A program made the position numbers and the translations under genes. A stretch of DNA of 64,000 bases from Marinitenerispora sediminis (lineage in GTDB: Bacteria; Actinomycetota; Actinomycetes; Streptosporangiales; Streptosporangiaceae). Location of the stretch: assembly GCF_003336425.1 (NCBI RefSeq), contig NZ_QEIO01000025.1, positions 1-64,000 of the forward strand, written 5' to 3'. Every line of letters begins with the position of its first letter. The first letter of the stretch is position 1. The notes beneath the pieces are model-generated. The model was not told where the DNA came from. It worked only from the letters and a program-made list of their open reading frames with translations, and did no database searches. This document shows positions 9,576-18,434 of this stretch, piece after piece.

Positions 9576-10238
9576 ATGCGCGACACCTACCACGAGGACC
9601 TGGACGCCCTGAGCGGACGCCTCATCGAGATGACGAGACTGGCCCGCCACGCGATCGCGCGCGCCACGACCGCGCTGCTGGATGCCGACCTGGGCGCCGC
9701 GCAGGAGGTGATCTCCGGTGACGAGGAGCTGAACCGCCTCGACGAGGAGATCGAGCAGAGCACCTTTGACCTGATGGCCCGGCAGCAGCCGGTCGCCAAG
9801 GACCTCCGGACCATCATCACCGCGCTGCACATGGCGGGCGACCTCGAACGAATGGGCGACCACGCGGTGCACATCGCGAAGATCGCCCGGCGGCGGCACC
9901 CCGACTCCGCGATCCCGGCCGAGCTGCGGTCCATCGTGCTGGAGATGGGCCACCAGGCCGAGCTCCTCGTCATCAAGGCCGGCGAGGTCGTCGCCCAGCG
10001 CGACGCCGAGACCGCGCTGGAGCTCGACCGCGACGACGACCGGATGGACCAGCTCCGCCGCAAGCTGCTCAGCCGCATCCTGGACCCGGGCTGGAAGCAC
10101 GGGGTGGAGGCGACGATGGACGTCACCCTGGCCGGCCGGTTCTACGAGCGCTTCGGCGACCACGCGGTGCACGTGGCGGACCACCTGGTCTACATGGTCA
10201 CCGGCAGCAAGCCGAAGGACTACGAGCCGGAGGTGTAA
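9576..10238 (+). CDS. phoU: Phosphate signalling protein PhoU
   Basis: PhoU is a cytosolic two-repeat three-helix protein that links the Pst transporter to the PhoR-type kinase and represses the Pho response when phosphate is ample. Both metal-binding helical repeats are visible: 'HMAGDLERMGDHAVHIAKIA' (about residues 80-99) and 'GRFYERFGDHAVHVADHLVY' near 190. I chose the ATG at 9576 because family members begin 'MR-x-x-YH-x-x-L'; an upstream in-frame ATG at 9543 would add eleven unlikely residues. Divergent orientation to phoR matches Streptomyces and mycobacteria. Confidence 0.95.
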   Translation: MRDTYHEDLDALSGRLIEMTRLARHAIARATTALLDADLGAAQEVISGDEELNRLDEEIEQSTFDLMARQQPVAKDLRTIITALHMAGDLERMGDHAVHIAKIARRRHPDSAIPAELRSIVLEMGHQAELLVIKAGEVVAQRDAETALELDRDDDRMDQLRRKLLSRILDPGWKHGVEATMDVTLAGRFYERFGDHAVHVADHLVYMVTGSKPKDYEPEV

Positions 10239-10371
10239 CCGCCCGGGCGGCCGGATGCCGGACGCGTGGTCCCGCGGGCCGCGGCCACGTGGACACGCGT
10301 CCGATGATTGTGGCAAAGATCACGGTAAAGACTTTCGGTGGAGTCGGAGGGCGCGGGAAACCGCGGCGTGG

Positions 10372-10399
10372 CGGGGCTGAGACGCATGTCTCGGCCCCG
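10372..10399 (+). terminator. phoU terminator hairpin
   Basis: A 12-bp stem with one G-T pair closes a gcat loop, followed by a moderately T-rich stretch. It lies 134 bp after the phoU stop. Confidence 0.6.
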
Positions 10400-10545
10400 T
10401 TCGCGTTCTCCTATGTGCCGTGTCGTCACTCTCTGTGGTGGCGGGCGAGTACAGTGGAGAAGGCCCCGAAACCGGCGACGGGAACGGTTTGCGCGAGGGG
10501 TGGCAAGCACCTCGACTGTGCTTTGTCAAGACCCGAAATGCGGTG

Positions 10546-10576
10546 TTGACCTGCGCGTTCGTAAACCAAATAGGTA
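10546..10576 (+). promoter_or_regulatory. Candidate carD promoter
   Basis: ttgacc (10546-10551) followed after 19 bp by taggta (10571-10576) resembles a principal-sigma promoter. It stands out in an unusually AT-rich stretch before carD. Confidence 0.45.
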
Positions 10577-10630
10577 CGTTAAGTCACAGATTCGTGGTAC
10601 CCTTGTGTTAGCGGAAGGGGTACTTGTCAC

Positions 10631-11113
10631 ATGACTTTCAAGGTCGGCGACACCGTTGTCTACCCCCATCATGGGGCTGCTCGTATTGAGGCTATCGAGA
10701 CTCGCACCATTAAAGGTGTGGATAAGACCTACCTGGTTCTGAAGGTCGACAAGGGCGATCTCACGGTACGCGTGCCCGCGGACAACGCCCAGGACGTCGG
10801 CGTCCGCGACGTGGTCGGCCAGGAGGGTCTGGACCGGGTCTTCGAGGTGCTGCGCGCACCGCACACCGAAGAGCCCACGAACTGGTCGCGGCGCTACAAG
10901 GCGAACCTGGAGAAGCTCGCCTCCGGTGACGTCAACAAGGTGGCGGAGGTCGTGCGCGACCTCTGGCGGCGCGACAAGGAACGCGGACTTTCCGCCGGTG
11001 AAAAGCGAATGCTCGCGAAAGCCCGGCAGATTCTGGTGAGCGAACTCGCTCTCGCCGAAAAGACCAATGAGGACAAGGCCGAGGCACTTCTCGACGAAGT
11101 TCTCACCAACTGA
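10631..11113 (+). CDS. carD: RNA polymerase-binding transcription factor CarD
   Basis: CarD binds the RNA polymerase beta subunit and stabilises open complexes at rRNA and many other promoters. The N-terminal RNAP-interaction (Tudor-like) domain begins '[18 protein letters not shown]'. The helical DNA-binding domain holds 'LAEVVRDLW'-type sequence ('[19 protein letters not shown]', about 116-134), including the conserved Trp that wedges into the promoter. At 160 residues it is full length. The ribosome site ggaagggg lies 10 nt upstream. ispF follows 15 bp downstream, so the two are probably co-transcribed. Confidence 0.97.
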   Translation: MTFKVGDTVVYPHHGAARIEAIETRTIKGVDKTYLVLKVDKGDLTVRVPADNAQDVGVRDVVGQEGLDRVFEVLRAPHTEEPTNWSRRYKANLEKLASGDVNKVAEVVRDLWRRDKERGLSAGEKRMLAKARQILVSELALAEKTNEDKAEALLDEVLTN

Positions 11114-11128
11114 GAACAAATTCATTCG

Positions 11129-11614
11129 ATGCGTGATATGCCACGGGTGGGCGTCGGAACGGACGTCCACCCATTCGCTTCGGGGCGCCCCCTTTTCCTC
11201 GCCGGGCTCGAATGGCCGGGCGAGGACGGTGTGAGCGGCCACTCCGACGGTGACGTCGCGGCGCACGCCGCGTGCGACGCCCTGCTGTCGGCCTGCGGGC
11301 TGGGTGACCTGGGCGCCCAGTTCGGCACGTCGGACCCCGCCTGGCACGGAGCGTCCGGGCCGGCGCTGCTCACCGAGACCGCGGCCCGGGTGCGGGCGGC
11401 CGGCTTCGAGATCGGCAATGTCGCGGTGCAGATCATCAGCAACCGGCCGAAGTTCGCCCCCCGGCGTGCCGAGGCCGAGAAGGTGCTCTCCGAGGCCGTC
11501 GGGGCGCCGGTGACGGTGTCGGCCACCACCACTGACGGCCTGGGGCTCACGGGGCGGGGCGAGGGCATCGCGGCCGTCGCCACGGCGCTGTGCGTGCCGG
11601 TGGCCCCCGTCTAG
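11129..11614 (+). CDS. ispF: 2-C-methyl-D-erythritol 2,4-cyclodiphosphate synthase
   Basis: This enzyme cyclises CDP-methylerythritol 2-phosphate in the MEP isoprenoid pathway. Metal ligands are visible in 'GTDVHPF' (Asp and His) and '[12 protein letters not shown]' (His). '[19 protein letters not shown]' forms the C-terminal cytidine-phosphate region. The 161-residue length is normal. The start is uncertain between 11129 and 11138 because neither has a strong ribosome site. In many actinomycetes ispD lies between carD and ispF or is fused to ispF; it is absent here and must be elsewhere. Confidence 0.95.
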   Translation: MRDMPRVGVGTDVHPFASGRPLFLAGLEWPGEDGVSGHSDGDVAAHAACDALLSACGLGDLGAQFGTSDPAWHGASGPALLTETAARVRAAGFEIGNVAVQIISNRPKFAPRRAEAEKVLSEAVGAPVTVSATTTDGLGLTGRGEGIAAVATALCVPVAPV

Positions 11615-11640
11615 GACCATCCCCGCGCAGGTACACCTCG

Positions 11641-11682
11641 ACGACGATCGCCGCCGCCCGGACGGGCGGCGGCGATCGTCGT
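11641..11682. terminator. Bidirectional terminator between ispF and the DUF2637 gene
   Basis: A perfect 20-bp stem with a 2-nt centre lies between two convergent genes. Confidence 0.8.
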
Positions 11683-11687
11683 GCTGG

Positions 11688-12857
11688 TCAGTCCCGCGGC
11701 GGCAGCGGCTCGCTGCGGACCCGCCAGGACGGCGGCTCCGGCGGGACCGCGCCGGCCGTGCGGGTGTGCCGGGGCTTGCTCACCATGGGGCGCTTGCGGG
11801 GCAGCGCGAAGGAGCGCTGCGGCTCGGTGGGGACGTCCGCGGCGGACGGCGCGGCCGCCGGATCCGGTGACGGAGCGCTTCCGGGCGCCTCGGCGGCGGA
11901 GGTTTCCGGCTCGACCAGGGCCGCCCGCTTGATCGGGTTGTCCGGTCCGCTGGGAACCCGCCGCGGCAGGCCGCCGCCCTCCGCCGTGGCTCCGGCCTCC
12001 CCACCGGGATCGTCCGAGGGCGCGGCCGCCGGACCGGCTGCCGGCGACGACGGGGGTTCCGCGCTATCGGTCGCGGGACCGGCGGCCGGGGCCGGCCGGC
12101 CGGGTGCGGCAGCCGCCGGCCGGAACAGCGCGGGTTCCCCGCTCGCGCCGCTGTCCTCGGCCGCCGGTTCGGCTGCGGGCTCGAGTGCCGGCCGGACGGG
12201 GTCCGGAGAGAGCGGACGGGCGTCGCCGGGTGCCGGGGCTGGGTCTGGCTCGGGGGCGCGGGCGGCGTCCGGCCGGGTGGGCTCGGCGGCACCGGCCTCC
12301 TCCGCCCGCTCGGCGGGGCGGGGGTCCTCGCCGGGTCCGGACGGACCGGTCCGCCGGCTCCGGCCACGCGCGGCGGCGTGGGAGCGGCCGGAGCGTTCCC
12401 CGCGCAGGTGGACGATCACCCACAGCCAGATGCGGAACGCCACGAGCAGGGCCGCCCACGGGGCCACCGCCACCGCGACTACGGCCACCGCCTCGACGAG
12501 CCGGTACCCCAGAGCGTGCAGCGTGCTCGCCCCGGCCGAGAGCGCGATCAGGGCGACGATCAGCAGGTCCACCCAGATCCGCCGCCGCCGCGGCGCGTCG
12601 CGCAGCAGGTAGGTGGTCCAGAACGCCATGAGCAGCAGCAGCGTGAAGACGCCCGGGAACAGGTGGGCGGCGTTCTCGTCGACGTTGCCCTGCAGCGCGA
12701 TCTGGTAGATGCCGTTGTAGGAGAGCAGGACCGCGCACGCCGCGATCACCAGGACACCGAGGCCGGTGAGCGAGATGGCGACGATCCGGGAGCCGGTCTC
12801 CGGCTTCCGGGGCGCGGGGCGCGGACCGGGACTCTTCGGGGAGGTGTGAGGGGCCAT
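11688..12857 (-). CDS. DUF2637-type membrane protein with long Pro/Ala-rich tail
   Basis: The first about 180 residues contain four membrane helices arranged as in DUF2637/SpdB-like proteins. Recognisable parts are '[14 protein letters not shown]', '[20 protein letters not shown]' and '[16 protein letters not shown]'. About 210 residues of Pro/Ala/Glu-rich low-complexity sequence follow. I chose the ATG at 12857 ('[10 protein letters not shown]') because the upstream extension in the same frame looks non-coding. DUF2637 proteins occur in plasmid-spread loci and as chromosomal genes of unknown role. It is convergent with ispF and divergent from cysS. Confidence 0.7.
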   Translation of the reverse strand: MAPHTSPKSPGPRPAPRKPETGSRIVAISLTGLGVLVIAACAVLLSYNGIYQIALQGNVDENAAHLFPGVFTLLLLMAFWTTYLLRDAPRRRRIWVDLLIVALIALSAGASTLHALGYRLVEAVAVVAVAVAPWAALLVAFRIWLWVIVHLRGERSGRSHAAARGRSRRTGPSGPGEDPRPAERAEEAGAAEPTRPDAARAPEPDPAPAPGDARPLSPDPVRPALEPAAEPAAEDSGASGEPALFRPAAAAPGRPAPAAGPATDSAEPPSSPAAGPAAAPSDDPGGEAGATAEGGGLPRRVPSGPDNPIKRAALVEPETSAAEAPGSAPSPDPAAAPSAADVPTEPQRSFALPRKRPMVSKPRHTRTAGAVPPEPPSWRVRSEPLPPRD

Positions 12858-13178
12858 CGTGCGCAGCAGGGTAGCCCAGCGGACCATGCGAGCACGAGGA
12901 CAGATCGGAAACCGGGGTATCCCGCCGCAACGCGGACGGGCGAACCGGCACATGACCGCGCAGGTCGGCCGCGGTCCCGGGTGGCCGGCCGAGACGCCGG
13001 ACACCTTCCGGGAGCGCCGGGGCGCGGCCCCCGCGGAGGGCGGCCCGCCGGGGGCGGCCGGCGGCGCGGCGCTTCGCTCCGGGGGCCGCCGCAGGTCGCC
13101 CCGGCGGAGGGGGAGCGATGTTCCCCTGGTATCCGGCTTTCACTCCGTGGCGGGTGCCATAGCGGCTACCCTGGCACT
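12858..13178. other. Divergent promoter region between DUF2637 gene and cysS
   Basis: I see no gene or strong repeat in these 321 bp. They probably hold both promoters. Confidence 0.5.
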
Positions 13179-14585
13179 GTGAGCCTGCGCTTCTACGACA
13201 CCCGAGCCCGCACGGTCCGCGAATTCACGCCCCTGCACGAGGGTCGCGTCTCGCTGTACCTGTGTGGCGCCACGGTGCAGGCGCCGCCGCACATCGGCCA
13301 CATCCGCTCCGGGGTGAACTTCGACATCCTGCGGCGCTGGCTCACCCACAAGGGGTACCGGGTCACCCTCTGCCGCAACGTCACGGACATCGACGACAAG
13401 ATCATCAATGTCGCGCGGTCCGAGGGCGTCGCGTGGTGGGAGGTGAGCGAGCGCAACCAGCGGGCCTTCACCTGGGCCTACGACACACTCGGCTGCCTGC
13501 CGCCCACCGTCGAGCCGCGGGCGACCGGCCACGTGCCCGAGATGGTCGAGCTCATGGCCCGCCTGATCGACCGCGGCCACGCCTATGCCGCCGCGGACGG
13601 CTCCGGCGACGTCTACTTCGACGTCCGGTCCTTCCCCGACTACGGGGCGCTGTCCAACCAGCGCGTCGACCAGATGCGCGGCGCCGCCGACAGCGCGGAC
13701 GAGCGCGCCAAGCGCGACCCGCGGGACTTCGCCCTGTGGAAGGGCGCCCGGCCCGGCGAGCCCAGCTGGCCCACGCCGTGGGGAGCGGGGCGCCCGGGGT
13801 GGCACCTGGAGTGCTCGGCGATGGCCACCAAGTACCTGGGCCCCGCGTTCGACATCCACGGCGGCGGCCTGGACCTGGTCTTCCCCCACCACGAGAACGA
13901 GGTCGCGCAGTCCAACGCGGCGGGCGACGGGTTCGCCCGCTACTGGCTGCACAACGGCCTGCTCACCATGGGTGGCGAGAAGATGAGTAAGTCGCTCGGC
14001 AACTCGCTGCTCATCCCCGAGATCGTGCGCAAGGTCAGGCCGGTCGAGCTGCGGTACTACCTCGGGCAGGCGCACTACCGCTCGGTCATCGACTACTCCG
14101 ACGAGGCGCTGCTGGAGGCGGCGGCCGCCTACCAGCGCATCGAGGGCTTCCTGGTGCGCGCCGGCGAGGTGGTGGGCGAGGTGGCCCCGGCGGCCGAGGT
14201 GCCCGCGGAGTTCGCCGCCGCGCTCGACGACGACCTGGGCGTGTCCCCGGCGCTCGCCGTCGTGCACGGCCACGTCCGCGAGGGCAACTCCGCGTTGACC
14301 GAGGGGCGCAAGGAGCGGGTCGCCGACCTCGCCGGCCAGCTGCGGGCGATGCTCGGTGTCCTCGGCCTCGATCCGCTGTCCGGGCAGTGGGGCGGCACGG
14401 AGGACACCGCCGGCCTGCGCGACGTCGTCGACGCGCTGGTCTCGGTGGCGCTGGAGCAGCGGCAGGCCGCCCGGGCGCGCAAGGACTACGCCGCGGCCGA
14501 CCTCATCCGCGACCGGCTCGGCGCGGCCGGGATCGTGGTCGAGGACACCCCGCACGGCCCGCGGTGGGAACTCCGGCGAGGCTAG
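13179..14585 (+). CDS. cysS: Cysteinyl-tRNA synthetase
   Basis: This class I synthetase charges tRNA-Cys. The HIGH signature appears as '[10 protein letters not shown]' and the KMSKS loop as '[11 protein letters not shown]'. Zinc ligands are in 'YLCGATVQ', 'WHLECSAM' and 'HHENEVAQS'. Translation starts at GTG 13179 ('[11 protein letters not shown]'), the conserved N-terminus of the family; the frame is open far upstream, but that sequence is not conserved in character. At 468 residues it is full length. The carD-ispF-cysS-rlmB order is conserved in actinomycetes. Confidence 0.97.
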   Translation: MSLRFYDTRARTVREFTPLHEGRVSLYLCGATVQAPPHIGHIRSGVNFDILRRWLTHKGYRVTLCRNVTDIDDKIINVARSEGVAWWEVSERNQRAFTWAYDTLGCLPPTVEPRATGHVPEMVELMARLIDRGHAYAAADGSGDVYFDVRSFPDYGALSNQRVDQMRGAADSADERAKRDPRDFALWKGARPGEPSWPTPWGAGRPGWHLECSAMATKYLGPAFDIHGGGLDLVFPHHENEVAQSNAAGDGFARYWLHNGLLTMGGEKMSKSLGNSLLIPEIVRKVRPVELRYYLGQAHYRSVIDYSDEALLEAAAAYQRIEGFLVRAGEVVGEVAPAAEVPAEFAAALDDDLGVSPALAVVHGHVREGNSALTEGRKERVADLAGQLRAMLGVLGLDPLSGQWGGTEDTAGLRDVVDALVSVALEQRQAARARKDYAAADLIRDRLGAAGIVVEDTPHGPRWELRRG

Positions 14586-14708
14586 GCGGCTGTCCGTCAG
14601 ACACGCCCGGGCCGGCGACATCCATAGACTGGACATGTGGGCCGCGACCGTCACCGGTCGCGGCTCAGCGGCGTGCACGCGCGCGAAGAGACGGAAGGAC
14701 GACGGCCG

Positions 14709-15680
14709 ATGCCGGCGAACAAGAGCAAGAAGGGCCCGACCAAGGGCAGTGGCGGCAAGGGGCGCCGCGCGCTCGAGGGCAAGAAGGGAACCCTGCCCGC
14801 CGAGCAGCGGCACTGGTACGCCGACAAGCAGCGGGCTCGCGACGTCGAGCGGACGGAGCGTCGGGGTGCCGCACCATCCGGCGGCGCCGCTCGGGGCGGC
14901 GGCCGCCGCGACGGCGGCCAGGAGTTGCTGATCGGGCGCAACCCGGTGGTCGAGGCGCTGCGTGCGGGGGTGCCCGCGACCCGGCTGTTCCTGGTGAACA
15001 GCCTCGACAAGGACGACCGCATCACGGAGGCGGCGAAGCTCGCCGGCGCCGCGGGGATCGAGATCCACGAGGTGACCAGGCCGGAGCTGGACCGCCGGTG
15101 CGACAGCAACGGACAGCCCGACGCGGTCCACCAGGGGATCGCGCTGCAGGTGCCGCCGTACCGCTACCGGGACGCCGAGGACCTGCTCGACGCGGCCGCG
15201 GAGACCGGGCGGCCCGCGCTGATCGTGGCCCTCGACGGCGTGACCGACCCGCACAACCTGGGTGCGGTCGCCCGCTCCGCGGCGGCCTTCGGCGCGCACG
15301 GCCTGCTGATCCCCGAGCGGCGCTCCGCCGGCGTGACCATGTCGGCGTGGAAGACCTCGGCGGGGACGCTGGCCCGGCTGCCCGTGGCCCAGGCCACCAA
15401 CCTGACCCGGACCCTCGAGGCCTACAAGAAGGCCGGCGTGTTCGTCGTCGGCCTGGACGCCGGTGGCGACACCCCGTTGGACGGGCTGCCGTTCGCGACC
15501 GACCCGCTGGTGATCGTGGTCGGCTCGGAGGGGCGGGGGCTGTCGCGGCTGGTGCGCGCCACCTGCGACGCGGTGGCGAGCATCCCGATCAGCGGCGCGG
15601 AGTCGCTGAACGCCTCCGTGGCCGCCGGGGTGGCCCTCTACGAGGTGGCCCGCCGCCGCTCGTCCGGTCAGGGACGGTGA
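14709..15680 (+). CDS. rlmB: SpoU-family 23S rRNA 2'-O-methyltransferase (RlmB-like)
   Basis: This is probably the 23S rRNA 2'-O-methyltransferase that uses SAM. A basic Lys/Arg/Gly-rich N-terminal extension (1-75) precedes the substrate-binding domain starting 'LLIGRNPVVEALRAG'. The SPOUT knot has motif 1 'DGVTDPHNLGAVARSAAAFG', motif 2 'VVGSEGRGLSRLV' and motif 3 'ISGAESLNASVAAGVALYE'. The ATG at 14709 has a ggaagga ribosome site. The 323-residue length fits actinobacterial members. tRNA-Thr follows on the same strand. Confidence 0.93.
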   Translation: MPANKSKKGPTKGSGGKGRRALEGKKGTLPAEQRHWYADKQRARDVERTERRGAAPSGGAARGGGRRDGGQELLIGRNPVVEALRAGVPATRLFLVNSLDKDDRITEAAKLAGAAGIEIHEVTRPELDRRCDSNGQPDAVHQGIALQVPPYRYRDAEDLLDAAAETGRPALIVALDGVTDPHNLGAVARSAAAFGAHGLLIPERRSAGVTMSAWKTSAGTLARLPVAQATNLTRTLEAYKKAGVFVVGLDAGGDTPLDGLPFATDPLVIVVGSEGRGLSRLVRATCDAVASIPISGAESLNASVAAGVALYEVARRRSSGQGR

Positions 15681-15713
15681 ACCGGTAGCATTCCCCTGGG
15701 TGTCTCGACACCG

Positions 15714-15789
15714 GCCGGCGTAGCTCAATTGGCAGAGCAGCCGCCTTGTAAGCGGCAGGTTAGGGGTTCAAGTCCCCTCGTCGGCTCCA
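15714..15789 (+). tRNA. tRNA-Thr (anticodon TGT)
   Basis: The cloverleaf is complete. The acceptor stem gccggcg/cgtcggc has one G-T pair, the D-arm begins gctcaattggcagagc, the anticodon loop is cttgtaa (TGT, reads ACA), and the T-arm is aggggttcaagtcccct. The discriminator is T and CCA (15787-15789) is encoded. Confidence 0.97.
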
Positions 15790-16236
15790 CCCCCGTTGAG
15801 GTGCGGGTCCAGGAGAGCGCCAGGAATCCCGTGCTGGCCGCACCGCTGCCACAGCAGCCGCTTGTCGCGCGCCGCCCACCCGGGCTGGCACCCCCGGGGC
15901 GTGCGGGCCGCGTCTGGTCCCGCACGTCGGTCCTTCACCAGCCACCTCCGGCCTGCCTGGCGCGCCGGCGGGACCGCCAGGAGGTACCGGGCGGCGGCAC
16001 CGAGGTCCGGGCAGGAGCGGGGGCACCTCCGCACCGCCTTGACGCTGGCTGCGCGGCTGCGGCCCGCTGGTCATGCCTCCGGCGAGCGGGTGTGCACGGG
16101 ATGCGTGACGGCGGGAGCGCCGCCGCGGTCGGGGCTGGTGGCCCGCGCCCGCCGCGGCAGATACCCCGCCGACCGTGCCCTGGGCCGGAGCGCCACCGTG
16201 ACCGCGCGCCCGGGACCCGGAGCAGGGGCAGCCGCG
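15790..16236. other. tRNA-Thr downstream region with a possible gene remnant
   Basis: This 447-bp stretch has no convincing intact gene. On the minus strand an open stretch (about 16034-15768) has coding-like composition ('GRRWLVKDR', 'GWAARDKRLLWQRCGQHG'), lacks a recognisable family and runs into the tRNA gene. A decayed element next to a tRNA 3' end is possible but unproven. Confidence 0.35.
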
Positions 16237-16857
16237 TCACTCCATCTGGATGACGTTCTGGCGGATGGCGTAGATCGCCGCCTCCATCCGGGAATGGAGC
16301 TGGAGCTTCTCCAGGATGTTGCGGACGTGATTCTTCACGGTGTTGTCCGAGATCACCAGCTGCTTGGCGATCTCGCGGTTGCTCAGCCCGCGTGCCACCA
16401 GGCGGAGCACCTCCATCTCGCGGTCGGTGAGGCGGGGCGCCGCCGCCTGCTCCGCCCGGCCGCCGCCCTGCCGCGCGAGGGTGGTGAACTCCGTGATGAG
16501 CTTGGTGGCCATCGACGGATTGATGAAGGACTGGCCGCCGGAGACGGCGCGCACCGCGTCGGGCAGCTCGTCCACGCTGATGGTCTTCAGCAGGTATCCG
16601 GTGGCTCCGGCCTTGAGGGCGTCGAAGAGGTCGTCCTCCTCGTCGCTGATGGTGAGCATCACGATCTTGGCGCTGGGGACGGCGTTCTTGATGCCGGTGC
16701 AGGCGTCGATGCCGCTGGTGCGGGGCATGCGCACGTCCATGAGGACGACGTCGGGCAGCAGGTCGCCGGCCTGCCGGACGGCCTGCTCGCCGTCGCCGGC
16801 CTCGCCCACGACGTCGATGTCGGCCTCCTCCGCGAGGACGGAGACCGATGCCCGATT
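16237..16857 (-). pseudogene. NarL/FixJ-family response regulator lacking its N-terminus
   Basis: The receiver domain is recognisable from '[20 protein letters not shown]' through '[18 protein letters not shown]' (phospho-acceptor Asp), '[19 protein letters not shown]' and 'YLLKTIS'. A LuxR-type helix-turn-helix follows ('[21 protein letters not shown]' in shorter form, then '[20 protein letters not shown]'). The family normally begins with about 20 residues containing the Asp-Asp pair (VDDH), needed for magnesium binding and phosphorylation. Those residues are absent, and upstream in-frame sequence is unrelated. No 'VDDH' is visible in the other minus frames just upstream. Either a deletion removed the start, or an atypical, phosphorylation-independent regulator is made. 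Confidence 0.7.
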
Positions 16858-17390
16858 CTTTTTCCCGGTTGCGAAGAGCGTCCCCGGAGGACGGCTCCCT
16901 GGGGCGGTCCGAGGCTCACCCGCCGAGGGGGGGTCAGCGGCCGCGGTGGCGGCCGGTGGCGGCGTCGACGGGTCCGGTCCGGGAGCTCGGAGGTCAGCGT
17001 CCGCCCGGCGGACGGCCGAGGCCGGCCCGGCCCGCTCCGGGTGCGGCGGTCCGACCGTGCGCGCGCCGCTCCGGAGCAGCCGAAAATTCGCTGTCCCGAA
17101 TACGCGGTGTGCACGGTGGTCGGGATTGCGGGCGATGCGTCGGAAATGTGTGTCCGGTGTCACAAGCCTGGTGGTTGTGGTGATTCCGCCGTGGGATTCC
17201 GCTCTCGGGGTATTAGGGACGGCACTGTCCGTTGCGGAATCGTTCTTCGGAGGTCCTGGCAAACCACAGGTTCGGTATTTCGGTCCCCGGTTTCGGTCCC
17301 GGAGGGTTTCCGCAGGCCCGGTCGCCGGGTGACGATTGTGCTTCGGACGGGTATCGGCCGAACGGGGGTAGCGGCAGCGAGGAGGGGCAC
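16858..17390. other. Region upstream of the truncated regulator and the serine hydrolase
   Basis: I see no gene in these 533 bp. The minus-strand frame of the truncated regulator stays open through much of it, but its composition (Pro/Ala/Arg-rich) looks non-coding. It presumably contains the serine hydrolase promoter. Confidence 0.5.
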
Positions 17391-18413
17391 ATGCGGGACG
17401 GTGACTGGGTCGCGCAGACCGGAACGGAGATCCGCGGCGTCCTCAAGGTGATGGTGGACGCCGAGTGGCTGCCCGGCGGTGTGGCGGTCGTGGGCACCGG
17501 CAGCATGTGGGAGTTCGTCGCCGTCGGCCGGATCTCGGCCGAGTGCGGTGACGCCCCGGCGGCGCCGGACGTGCGCTACGACGCCGCGAGCCTGACCAAG
17601 GTGATGGCCACCTGGCCGCTGGTCGGCCGGGCGGTGGCCGAGGGGATCGTCGACCTCGACGAACCGGTGTCCCGGTACGTGCCGGGCGGCCCCTACGCCG
17701 GCGGGTCGGTGACCGTCCGCCAGATCCTCACCCACACCTCCCGGCTGAACCCGGTGACCTGGCTGGAACGCTACGTGGGCACGGAGCAGGACCTCGCCGA
17801 GGCGATCCTGTCCGAACCGCTCGACGAGGAGGGGTACCGCTACATCGACCGCGGCTTCATCCTCCTCGGGCTGCTGCTGGAGCGGCTGCTCGGCGACCCG
17901 CTGGACCGGCTCGCCACGGAGATGTGGCGCGGCACCGGAATGGCGGCCACCACCTACGGGCCGCTGCCCCGGGGCGCCGGCGTCGCGCCCACCGAGCGGC
18001 GCATCCCCGGCACGGGGCCGGTGTGGGGCGTGGTGCACGACGAGGCGGCTGCGCTCATGGGCGGGGTCGCGGGGCACGCGGGCGTGTTCACCACCGCCAC
18101 CGACCTCGGGTGCTACGCGCGCGAACTGCTCCGGGTCTACTCCGGTGAGCAGGGGCCGAGCCTGTTCGCCCGGTTCGTCCGGCAGAGCTGGCAGCCCTAC
18201 GTGGCGGTCGAGGAGGGGCTCTCGCGGGGGCTGGGCTGGCTCGTGAACGACGACGGCCTCGTGTACCACAACGGCTACACGGGCACCAGCCTGTTCCTGC
18301 ACCCCGAGACCGGACGCTACGTCGGACTGCTCACCAACGCCGTCCACCACGGCCGCCGCCGCACCGGCCTGTTCGACCTGCGCGCCGCCGTGCGCGCCGC
18401 GTTCACCGACTGA
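17391..18413 (+). CDS. Beta-lactamase-fold serine hydrolase
   Basis: This is a member of the class C beta-lactamase/penicillin-binding-protein/esterase superfamily. The nucleophile motif S-x-x-K appears as 'SLTK' (about residue 66). A Tyr motif lies in '[18 protein letters not shown]', where the usual third polar residue is Asp. '[18 protein letters not shown]' supplies the H-x-G triad-like element. There is no signal peptide, so it is probably a cytosolic esterase or peptidase rather than a secreted beta-lactamase. The ATG at 17391 has a strong gaggagggg ribosome site. The 340-residue length is typical. Substrate is unknown. Confidence 0.85.
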   Translation: MRDGDWVAQTGTEIRGVLKVMVDAEWLPGGVAVVGTGSMWEFVAVGRISAECGDAPAAPDVRYDAASLTKVMATWPLVGRAVAEGIVDLDEPVSRYVPGGPYAGGSVTVRQILTHTSRLNPVTWLERYVGTEQDLAEAILSEPLDEEGYRYIDRGFILLGLLLERLLGDPLDRLATEMWRGTGMAATTYGPLPRGAGVAPTERRIPGTGPVWGVVHDEAAALMGGVAGHAGVFTTATDLGCYARELLRVYSGEQGPSLFARFVRQSWQPYVAVEEGLSRGLGWLVNDDGLVYHNGYTGTSLFLHPETGRYVGLLTNAVHHGRRRTGLFDLRAAVRAAFTD

Positions 18414-18434
18414 GCCGCCGTCCCCGCGGGTGCC

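Larger units (their letters stand above)
10239..10630. other. phoU-carD intergenic region
   Basis: These 392 bp contain the phoU terminator hairpin (10372-10399) and the carD promoter region. No gene was seen. Confidence 0.7.

Noticed and set aside
13140-15728. 862-codon minus-strand frame across cysS and rlmB
   Set aside because: Both plus-strand genes are unmistakable. The minus frame has no domain and its composition is that of an antisense shadow.
16858-17262. N-terminal extension of the truncated response regulator
   Set aside because: The frame is open but Pro/Ala/Arg-rich without receiver-domain features, so I treat it as non-coding.
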